Positions 9,150 to 15,617 of a stretch of DNA of 33,289 nucleotides are shown piece by piece. The position numbers and the translations under genes were made by a program. The stretch is from positions 1-33,289 of the forward strand of contig RFRL01000016.1 of NCBI GenBank assembly GCA_009924545.1, in the 5' to 3' direction. Position 1 is the first letter of the stretch; every line of letters begins with the position of its first letter. The notes under the pieces were generated by a model. It was not told the DNA's origin, ran no database searches, and saw nothing but the letters and a program-made list of their open reading frames with translations. Origin of the DNA: Planctomycetia bacterium. Lineage in GTDB: Bacteria; Planctomycetota; Planctomycetia; Pirellulales; UBA1268.

Positions 9150-9560
9150 TCAGCGATATGCCGGGTAGTAGGGCTGCGCCGTCTGCTGCGGGTAGGTCGG
9201 CTGCTGGGGGTAGGCAGGCTGGTAGAGCTGTTGCGGGGGCTGTTGGTACGCCGGCTGGCTGGTCGCCGCTTGGGGGACGCCCCCCTGCGCCGCCAACTGC
9301 GCCGCCGCCCGCCGCGCCTCCAGCTCCACTTTCTGCCCCACGACCGCGGCCCGGTCGGCGTTGAAGGAGAACGACGGCAGTCCGTTGACCCAGCGGATGG
9401 AGAGCACGCCGGTGGCGAGGAGGATCGGCACGAGGAGCAGGAGGAGGCGCGAACCCCAGCGGCTGGTGGCCACCTGCTGCACGGGGGCCGGCATGCCCAT
9501 CGTGGCCAGGCCGATGGCCTGCTGGGTGACGGACTTCTTCGATGATTTGCGGCTGGCCAT
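9150..9560 (-). CDS. Small membrane protein with Pro/Gln/Tyr-rich tail, unknown function
   Basis: A 136-residue product I do not recognise. It begins with a basic stretch (MASRKSSKKSV), has one clear membrane helix at about residues 38-58 (RLLLLLVPILLATGVLSIRW), a ~40-residue Ala-rich part that may be helical (RAAVVGQKVELEARRAAAQL), and a low-complexity tail of ~40 residues built from Gln-Pro, Tyr-Pro and Gln-Gln steps (PAYPQQPTYPQQTAQPYYPA). By the positive-inside rule the N-terminus would be cytoplasmic and the tail outside. The ATG at 9558-9560 was chosen because longer in-frame starts add only composition-driven sequence. It lies between the DUF1501 and pepP genes on the same strand. Codon use and the hydrophobic helix support a real gene; function is open. 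Confidence 0.62.
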   Translation of the reverse strand: MASRKSSKKSVTQQAIGLATMGMPAPVQQVATSRWGSRLLLLLVPILLATGVLSIRWVNGLPSFSFNADRAAVVGQKVELEARRAAAQLAAQGGVPQAATSQPAYQQPPQQLYQPAYPQQPTYPQQTAQPYYPAYR

Positions 9561-9790
9561 TGGGGGATCTCCGAGTGAGGGTCCGGGGCTTGCATCGGCC
9601 GGGCAGGCACGGTGATTGAGCCCGCACTGTCCGGCGCCGCAGGCTCTACCAAGAAGGGCCCCTGCAAGGCCAGTGATGCTTGCCCAGCCTGTGAACGGCC
9701 CGGGCACAGCCGGTGGAGGTGGCAGCACCCGGCCGGGACGCGAGCGGAGGAGAACCCGGACGGGACGCCCGCCACGCGGGTGGGGCGGGG

Positions 9791-11080
9791 TCAGGCCAGC
9801 ACGGTGGCGATTGGCTTCCCGCCGCCGCCGATCTTGAAGGGGCGGCCGTTGGGGGCGAAGAACTCCCGCTCGTAGGGCAGCCCCGCTGCCGCGGCGATCG
9901 TGGTATTGAAGTCGGCCACGCTCACCCCGTCGGCCGCCGGTGAGTGGCCGCGCTCGTCGCTCGCCCCGTGGACCACGCCGCCGCGGATCCCCTTCCCGGC
10001 CAGCACCGCGGAGAAGACGGCGGGATGGTGGTCGCGGCCGGCATTCTCGTTGATCCGTGGCGAGCGGCCGAACTCCGAAACGAGGACCACCAGCGTCGAG
10101 GCGAGCAGACCCCGGTCGGCCAGATCGTCGAGGAGCGTCGCCATCGCGGCGTCGAGCTGGGCCGCTTTCGCCGGCAACTCGGCGAACAGCTCGCGGTGCA
10201 TGTCCCAGCCGCCGAACTCCACCTCCACGAAGCGCACCCCCGCCTCCACGAGGCGCCGGGCGAGGAGGCAGCCCTGCGCGAACGGCGTGTCGCCGTAGCG
10301 GCTGCGGACCGCCGCCGGTTCGCGCGACAGGTCGAAGGCCGCCAGGTCGTCACTGCCCAGGAGCCGGATCGCCTCGGCGACCATCTGGTTGTAGGCCTCG
10401 ACCTGGGGGCCGGCGTAGGCGCGGCGGAAGTCGCGGTCGATGCGGTCGGCCAGCGCCAGGCGGCGCTCGAAGTTGGTCTGCGAGAGGTAGGCGGGGCGGC
10501 GCGTGTTCTCCAGGCCGAGCCGGGGATCGGCCACCGGCACCGGGGAGAGCTTGGGATCGAGGAACCCCGCCCCGGGATGCTCGTTGCCGTTGCCCACGAG
10601 CACGTACCCCGGCAGTTCGCGGCTCTTCTTCCCGGCGGCGTGCAGGGCCCAGGCTCCCAGCGCCGGGTGCTGGATGCTCCCTAGCGGCGCGTAGGCGGTG
10701 CGCATCGTGTAAATGCCCTGCTCGTGGGCCCCGGTCTCGGTGGAGAGGCTGCGCACCACCGCCAACCGGTCGGCGCGGGCGGCGAGCCTGGTCATGCTGC
10801 CACCGAACGACACCCCTGGCACCGCCGTCTGGATGACCTCGGTTTCCCCCTGTTCGTCGCGGCCCGGCTTGGGATCGAAGGTGTCGATGTGGCTCAGGGC
10901 CCCCTTCATGAACAGGCAGATGACGTTGCCGAAGTCAGCGGCCGGCGGCGCGGCGCCGGCAGTGCCCGTGACGGCACCGGCAACGGCGTCGAGGATCGCC
11001 ACGCCGAGGCCGGCGCGGGCGGCCCCGGCGAGGAGATGGCGGCGGCTGTGGCAGTCGTCGAACGCGGGGCAGGGGGTCAT
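9791..11080 (-). CDS. DUF1501 domain protein
   Basis: A 429-residue member of the DUF1501 family, which belongs to the alkaline phosphatase/sulfatase-like fold and is abundant in planctomycetes. The N-terminus has a Tat-like leader (SRRHLLAGAARAG followed by a hydrophobic stretch to ~residue 45), suggesting export, possibly folded. Family landmarks are GNVICLFMKGALSHIDTFDP, VEFGGWDMH, LVSEFGRSPRINENAGRDHH and the final YEREFFAPNGRPF. The D/H-rich segments are likely metal-binding positions. It starts 74 bases after the stop of the DUF1549/DUF1553 gene on the same strand, the standard planctomycete arrangement for the two families, so they are probably co-transcribed and work together. Their substrate is not established. 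Confidence 0.95.
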   Translation of the reverse strand: MTPCPAFDDCHSRRHLLAGAARAGLGVAILDAVAGAVTGTAGAAPPAADFGNVICLFMKGALSHIDTFDPKPGRDEQGETEVIQTAVPGVSFGGSMTRLAARADRLAVVRSLSTETGAHEQGIYTMRTAYAPLGSIQHPALGAWALHAAGKKSRELPGYVLVGNGNEHPGAGFLDPKLSPVPVADPRLGLENTRRPAYLSQTNFERRLALADRIDRDFRRAYAGPQVEAYNQMVAEAIRLLGSDDLAAFDLSREPAAVRSRYGDTPFAQGCLLARRLVEAGVRFVEVEFGGWDMHRELFAELPAKAAQLDAAMATLLDDLADRGLLASTLVVLVSEFGRSPRINENAGRDHHPAVFSAVLAGKGIRGGVVHGASDERGHSPAADGVSVADFNTTIAAAAGLPYEREFFAPNGRPFKIGGGGKPIATVLA

Positions 11081-11154
11081 GTCGGGGTCACTCGGGAGGG
11101 TTCACGGAACCGGGCCACGTGCAACGGCCGCATGGACCGGTCGACGGGCACCGG

Positions 11155-13161
11155 TCACTGGATGAAAAGGAATTCGCGCGTGTTGAGCAGGGCCCAGATC
11201 ACGTTGCCGACGCCTGTCGCCGGGGTCTCGGCGGAGGTGATCTCCTGGATGGCGAACTGCCGGTCCTCGGCGCTGGGCCGGTGGGAGAGGATGGCGAGGA
11301 AGATCACGTCCACCGCGCGCCGTGGATCGTCCGCCATCACCTCGGTGTGGAGGGCGCTGCCACGCTCGAGCATGGCATGGGTGATCGATCCGTTGAACAT
11401 GGCGAGGATCTGGGGGATCGTGGCCACAGTCCGCCCCCCCTCGATGCTCTCCCGGTCGCTTTGGCCGAATTGGCGGAGGAAGTGCCCCAGCGGCAGCGGC
11501 GTGGGCAGTTCGCTCGCCCGGGCGAGGACCTGCCCGTGGTAGCCGTACTCCTTGACGAGTTGGAGGCGCGTCTGCCGCGGTCCGAAGGCGGCGACGAAGC
11601 GCTGGTAGGCTTCCTGGGCCTGGGCGAGCGTCACCTTCCCGCGGGTCAGATCGAGCTCCGCCGCGGCGGCGAACTCCTCGGTCCGCGGCCGCTGGTAATC
11701 CTCGGGATCGGTGGCCACGAGGGTCAGGATCGAATCCCACAACTGCTCCGCCGTCATCCGCTTGAGGGCCGGTCCGGTGAAGGCGAACGGTGAGTCGACG
11801 GTGGGGTCGTGGGGCACCGCGCGGCGGGCGAACGTGGCGGTGGAGACGAGCACGCGCAGGTACTCGCGCAGATCGAAGTCGAGGTCGAGCACCAGATCGG
11901 TGAGGTGCTCGAGCAGTTCCGGGTGCGACGGCGGGTTGGCCGCGCGGAAGTCGTCGACCGGGTTCACCAGGCCGACCCCCATCACCTTCTTCCACAGCCG
12001 GTTGGCGATCGTGCGGGCGAACTGCCGGTTGTCGCGCGCCGTGAGCCAGGCGGCGAAGTGTTCCCGGCCGTCGGCCCCCGCGGCGCCACTGGGCACCTCC
12101 CCCCACAGGACCCGCGGGGCGACGACGTCGAGCGGCTTGGCGTCGTCGTACTTGTAGTCGTGGGGGAGGGCGAGCGCCGCGGTGTGGTGGCTGACGATCG
12201 TGCCGTTGGCCTGCAGGAACTGGAGGAACTGATTGTCGACCTTGCCGTCGCGGGCCGAGCGGCGTGCCTCAGCCATCAGGCCACGGACACTGCGCACGAC
12301 CGGGTCGGTCAACGCCTGGCGCCGCTGTTCCTTGGGGAGTTTTCCGCCGGCACCGGCCTGCGTACCGGCGGTGAAGGCGGCCAGTTCGTAGAACTGGTGC
12401 TGGGTCCAGGAATCGAACGGATGGTCGTGGCACTGGGCGCAGCCGATCTGCGTACCGAGGAACACGCGCACCGTGTTGTCGACGTAGGGAAGAGGCATCC
12501 CCTGGTCGCGGAGTTGGAAGCCGACGGCCGGGTTCTCCCAGGTCTTCCCGTCGGCGGTGAGCATCTCGCGCACCCACTCGTCGAACGGGCGGTTGGCGGC
12601 GATCGAGCGCTTCACCCAGTCGAGGTAGGGCTCGCAGTAGAGGTTTTTCTGCGGCCGTTCCGTGAGCCGGAGGATGTCGGCCCAGTAGTTGTAGAGGTGG
12701 CTGACGTAGTCGGGGCTCTCCAGGAGCCGGTCGACCAGTTCGGCACGCTTGTCGGCCGCGCGGTCGTCGAAGAAGGTCACCGTTTCTTCGTGGGTGGGGA
12801 TGCGCCCGCCGAGCTCCAGATACATGCGCCGCACGTAGCGCGCGTCGTCGAGCGCGCGGCTCCCCTCCAGGCCGCGCTCCTGCCAACCCGCCTCCACCAG
12901 CCGGTCGATGGCGGCCGCGGCGGCCGCCACGGTCGCGCGGCGGCTGCGGTCGACGGGGGCCACGACCAGGTTCGTCGTCGCCGGGGCGTCGGTCACCGCC
13001 GGGGGAAGCCGCCCCTGCGCGGCCGCGGCCCGCCGCCGCGCCGGGACGCGCTTCTCCGCCGCACCCGCCCCGACCGCCAGCCCCGCCAGGATCCCGACCA
13101 CGGCCAGGGTCAGGATCGCGGTCCGTCCCCGCTGCGTGTGTGGACGTGGGCGGACGAACAT
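11155..13161 (-). CDS. DUF1549 / DUF1553 domain protein
   Basis: A 668-residue secreted protein. Residues ~14-36 form a signal helix (AILTLAVVGILAGLAVGAGA). The DUF1549 domain spans roughly 75-290 (YVRRMYLELGGRIPTHEET; LVDRLLESPDYVSHLYNYWA) and includes C241-A-Q-C244-H-D-H-P-F, the CxxCH-like motif conserved in this family. DUF1553 follows and ends in the typical NVIWALLNTREFLFIQ. Unlike many relatives it lacks an N-terminal haem-binding PSCyt1 domain. The ATG at 13161 is preferred to the one at 13227 because it has GGAG upstream and puts the signal helix near the N-terminus. It lies between the EF-hand gene (83 bases upstream) and the DUF1501 gene. Role unknown; a link with polysaccharide breakdown or oxidation has been suspected for the family. 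Confidence 0.95.
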   Translation of the reverse strand: MFVRPRPHTQRGRTAILTLAVVGILAGLAVGAGAAEKRVPARRRAAAAQGRLPPAVTDAPATTNLVVAPVDRSRRATVAAAAAAIDRLVEAGWQERGLEGSRALDDARYVRRMYLELGGRIPTHEETVTFFDDRAADKRAELVDRLLESPDYVSHLYNYWADILRLTERPQKNLYCEPYLDWVKRSIAANRPFDEWVREMLTADGKTWENPAVGFQLRDQGMPLPYVDNTVRVFLGTQIGCAQCHDHPFDSWTQHQFYELAAFTAGTQAGAGGKLPKEQRRQALTDPVVRSVRGLMAEARRSARDGKVDNQFLQFLQANGTIVSHHTAALALPHDYKYDDAKPLDVVAPRVLWGEVPSGAAGADGREHFAAWLTARDNRQFARTIANRLWKKVMGVGLVNPVDDFRAANPPSHPELLEHLTDLVLDLDFDLREYLRVLVSTATFARRAVPHDPTVDSPFAFTGPALKRMTAEQLWDSILTLVATDPEDYQRPRTEEFAAAAELDLTRGKVTLAQAQEAYQRFVAAFGPRQTRLQLVKEYGYHGQVLARASELPTPLPLGHFLRQFGQSDRESIEGGRTVATIPQILAMFNGSITHAMLERGSALHTEVMADDPRRAVDVIFLAILSHRPSAEDRQFAIQEITSAETPATGVGNVIWALLNTREFLFIQ

Positions 13162-13244
13162 GGTGGCGGCTCCGGGTGGCGGTGCGGGATCGGGGTGGCG
13201 AATCGTCCACGGACGACGGCGCTTCACGGGCTCCGGTCTGCGGC

Positions 13245-13526
13245 TCAGTTCTTCGGCTTGTTACCGGCCTTGAACTCCTCGAGCGACACCTTTTTGTCGC
13301 CATTGCTGTCGAGGCGGCCGAAGCGCTTGTCGGCGTTCTCCAGTTGCTTGTCCTTGAGATTCGCCTTGAACTCGTCGAGGGAGAGGAACCCGTCGCCGTT
13401 GGTGTCTTTGCGCTTGAAGGTCTTCTCCGGATCGGGGGCCTTCTTGCCCTGCGCGGCTGCGGGCAGGGCGACGGTGGCGAGGGCGGCGACCAGGGCCAGA
13501 CGGGGCAGCCAGGCGACGAGTTTCAT
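13245..13526 (-). CDS. Secreted EF-hand protein
   Basis: A 93-residue protein with a signal peptide (residues 1-25, ending LPAAAQ) and two canonical calcium-binding EF-hand loops: DTNGDGFLSLDE (41-52) and DSNGDKKVSLEE (73-84). Both have Asp/Asn/Asp at positions 1, 3 and 5 and Glu at 12, so both should bind Ca2+. The rest is Lys-rich and short, so it is likely a small periplasmic or extracellular calcium-binding protein. The start at 13526 gives the signal peptide at the N-terminus and has GAGG upstream; a longer in-frame opening would run into the aminotransferase region and is not credible. It lies immediately before the DUF1549/DUF1553 gene on the same strand, so it may be the first gene of that operon. 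Confidence 0.86.
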   Translation of the reverse strand: MKLVAWLPRLALVAALATVALPAAAQGKKAPDPEKTFKRKDTNGDGFLSLDEFKANLKDKQLENADKRFGRLDSNGDKKVSLEEFKAGNKPKN

Positions 13527-13675
13527 GGAACGGGATCCTCGGGACATGCGAATGGGTGAAACGGGGGCCGACAGTTTCCAACGTCCCCGTCGCCGCCAGG
13601 TTGCGGTGCGGGGGATTCCCATTTCCGATTGTCGCCTGCCGTGCCGGGCGCTCACAACCCTGGTTTTGCCGAGCG

Positions 13676-14827
13676 TCACCGGGCAAAAGCCCGCCGCAGC
13701 CGCCGGAGGGCCTCCTCCAGCCGGGGCGTGGGACAGGCCATGTTGAGCCGCACGAACCCCGGCGCCCCGAAGTCCCTGCCGTCGGAGGTGCCCAGGCCGG
13801 CTGCCTCGCAGGCCGCCTGGGGGTCGGCCACGCCGGTGCCCCGGCAGTCGATCCACACCAGGTAGGTGGCCTGTGGCGGGATGCTGGCCAAGCCGGGGAT
13901 CGTGGCCACCGAATCCATCACCATCTGGCGGTGCGCGCGGAGCACTGCCACCAAGCGCTGGCGCCACGCTTCGCCGTGGCGCCACGCGGCCTCGGCGGCG
14001 GCGTAGCCCAGGGAGTTGACCATCGGCAACAGCCCGCCCCCCGCCGCCCGCCAGCGACGCCGTTGATCGGGGTCGGGCACGATCGCCGCGGCACAGCACA
14101 ACCCGGCGACGTTCCAGGTCTTCGACGGCGCCACCAGCGTGATCGCCCGGCGCGCCGCCGGATGGTCGAGGCTGGCGAAGGGCAGGTGCCGCGGGCCGCC
14201 GACGTCGTCGTCGAGGAGGAGGTCGGACCAGATCTCGTCGCTGATCACCGTCAGGTCGTGCCGGTCGGCGAGATCGGCGATGCGGAGGAGGTCGGCAGCG
14301 GAAAACACCGTCCCAGTAGGATTGTGGGGATGGCACAGCCAGATGAGCCGTGTTCGCGGCGACACCGCCGCGGCGAGGGCGTCGTGGTCGATCACCCACC
14401 GGTCGCCGGCGGCGACCAGTGGCACGCGCGTGAGCTTCCGGCCGGCCGCCCCGGGCAGGTTGAGGAACGGCGGATAGACCGGGGTGAAGGAGATGATCTC
14501 GTCGTCGGCCGCGGCCAGGAGCCGGGCGGTCACCGCCAGCCCCGGCACCACCCCGGTGATCCCCCTGACGTGGTCCGGATCGATGGCGAAGCCGTGGCGC
14601 CGCAGGAGGTGGGCGGCGAGGCTCGGGGCGAAGCCGGGAGGGTCGTCGGTGTAGCCGAAGACGCCGTGTTCGACGCGCTCGTGGAGCGCTGCCAGCACCG
14701 CCGGGTCGGTGCGGAAGTCCATGTCGGCCACCCACACCGGGATCACGTCCCGCCCGGCCCACCGGTCCCACTTCTCGGAGCCGGTCCCGTGGCGCTCCGG
14801 GCAAGCGGAGAAAAGAGGGTCGATCAT
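13676..14827 (-). CDS. MalY/PatB-type PLP-dependent C-S lyase
   Basis: A 383-residue fold-type I aminotransferase-family protein. WVADMDFRTDPAVLAAL near the N-terminus is the signature that separates the MalY/PatB cystathionine beta-lyase-like group from true aminotransferases. Other marks are FTPVYPPFLN, the HPHNPTGTVF substrate/PLP loop, ISDEIWSDLLLD (the Asp that contacts the PLP ring) and the Schiff-base Lys K236 in APSKTWNVAGL. The C-terminal FVRLNMACPTPRLEEAL holds the carboxylate-binding Arg. It probably cleaves cystathionine or cysteine S-conjugates, giving pyruvate, ammonia and a thiol, in the cytoplasm. The start at 14827 yields MIDPLFSACPERHG, the usual family N-terminus. The same DNA sequence, including an ATG, is repeated 59 bases upstream in another frame. 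Confidence 0.93.
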   Translation of the reverse strand: MIDPLFSACPERHGTGSEKWDRWAGRDVIPVWVADMDFRTDPAVLAALHERVEHGVFGYTDDPPGFAPSLAAHLLRRHGFAIDPDHVRGITGVVPGLAVTARLLAAADDEIISFTPVYPPFLNLPGAAGRKLTRVPLVAAGDRWVIDHDALAAAVSPRTRLIWLCHPHNPTGTVFSAADLLRIADLADRHDLTVISDEIWSDLLLDDDVGGPRHLPFASLDHPAARRAITLVAPSKTWNVAGLCCAAAIVPDPDQRRRWRAAGGGLLPMVNSLGYAAAEAAWRHGEAWRQRLVAVLRAHRQMVMDSVATIPGLASIPPQATYLVWIDCRGTGVADPQAACEAAGLGTSDGRDFGAPGFVRLNMACPTPRLEEALRRLRRAFAR

Positions 14828-14829
14828 GG
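14797..14829. repeat. 33-bp direct repeat, copy at the C-S lyase start
   Basis: Bases 14797-14829 are identical to 14856-14888; the two copies are separated by 26 bases. The repeat covers the lyase start codon and first ten codons. Identity stops abruptly at both ends, as expected from a recent slippage or short tandem duplication. Confidence 0.95.
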
Positions 14830-14886
14830 CGTGCCGCGCCCGCTCGGGTGGGAGCCCGGGCAAGCGGAGAAAAGAGGGTCGATCAT
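14824..14886 (-). other. Possible 20-codon upstream reading frame before the C-S lyase
   Basis: The upstream copy of a 33-bp repeat contains an ATG at 14884-14886 followed by the same first ten codons as the lyase (MIDPLFSACP). Because the repeat period is 59 bases, this copy is in a different frame. It continues as GSHPSGRGTP and stops at a TGA whose first two bases are shared with the lyase ATG (ATGA, 14824-14827). This geometry would allow translational coupling. No strong ribosome site precedes either ATG, so translation of the short frame is only a possibility. Confidence 0.3.
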
Positions 14887-14888
14887 GG
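14856..14888. repeat. 33-bp direct repeat, upstream copy
   Basis: Exact second copy of 14797-14829, offset by 59 bases. It lies in the lyase 5' region, between that gene and the divergent sigma factor gene, and duplicates an ATG out of frame with the lyase. Confidence 0.95.
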
Positions 14889-14951
14889 GAAGGCCGGGCT
14901 CGGTTCGCCGCGGGTGGGCTGGGCCCCGGGATGGGGGTGGGGAAAAATCGT

Positions 14952-14977
14952 TGTAACAGATCGCGCGCCCCACCGTG
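14952..14977 (+). promoter_or_regulatory. Possible ECF-type promoter of the sigma/VWA operon
   Basis: TGTAAC (14952-14957), a 16-base spacer and CGTGAT (from 14974) resemble ECF promoters, whose -35 elements have an AAC core and whose -10 elements begin CGT or CGA. It lies ~55 bases before the sigma factor ATG in an otherwise GC-rich stretch, as expected for autoregulation. This is read by eye from one site only. Confidence 0.35.
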
Positions 14978-15032
14978 ATCAGGGCAGGCACGTGCCCGCG
15001 GCCCTGAGTTCGCCACGAATCGAGGACAGGAC

Positions 15033-15617
15033 ATGGATCCGCCCGGCGACAGGCAGCGGTGGGTGCTGGGGCTCGTCGCCACCCACGAACGGGCCCTGCT
15101 GCGCTACGCCACGCGGCTCCTCGGCGATGCCGATCGGGCCTGCGATGCGGTGCAGCACGCGTTCGTGGAGTTGTGTGCCCAGTCGCCCGCCGCGCTCGAC
15201 GGCAAGGCCGTGCCCTGGCTGTACCGCGTGTGCCGCAACCGGGCCATCGACCTGCTCCGCCAGGCGGGCCGGGAGCGCGGTCTCGATGAAGTCCATCCGG
15301 AGGCAGGACCCATGCGCACCACCGCCGAACCGGTCACCCGCGAGGCCGATCCTGCCGCCCGGGTGGAGTCGGCTGATCTGGTCGGCCATCTCCGGGCCCT
15401 GATCGCCAAACTGCCCCGCCTCCAGGCCGAGACACTCGATCTCTGGTCGGCCGGCCTCTCCTACCGGGAGATCGCCACCGTCACCGGCAAGACCGAAGGC
15501 CATGTCCGCGTTCTCGCCCACCGTGGCCTCTCCACACTGCGGGCGCATCCACTCATCCGCGACCTGCTCGCTTCGTCCATCACCGTCTCTCCTGCCACCG
15601 TCGAGGTGCACCGATGA
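15033..15617 (+). CDS. ECF-type RNA polymerase sigma factor
   Basis: A 194-residue sigma-70-family factor with only regions 2 and 4. Region 2 spans about residues 15-82: ALLRYATRLLGDADRACDAV, then the AFVELC helix and WLYRVCRNRAIDLLRQ, the core-binding and -10-melting helices. A charged linker with EPVTREADPAARVES follows. Region 4 (~120-175) is a helix-turn-helix: LPRLQAETLDLWSAGLSYRE, then IATVTGKTEGHVRVLAHRG, which reads the -35 element. The linker and spacing are those of planctomycete ECF factors. The start at 15033 has a purine-rich GAGGAC upstream. Its stop overlaps the next ATG (ATGA at 15614-15617), so it should be translationally coupled to the VWA protein, whose N-terminal domain probably holds it inactive. 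The C-S lyase gene is divergent upstream. Confidence 0.94.
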   Translation: MDPPGDRQRWVLGLVATHERALLRYATRLLGDADRACDAVQHAFVELCAQSPAALDGKAVPWLYRVCRNRAIDLLRQAGRERGLDEVHPEAGPMRTTAEPVTREADPAARVESADLVGHLRALIAKLPRLQAETLDLWSAGLSYREIATVTGKTEGHVRVLAHRGLSTLRAHPLIRDLLASSITVSPATVEVHR

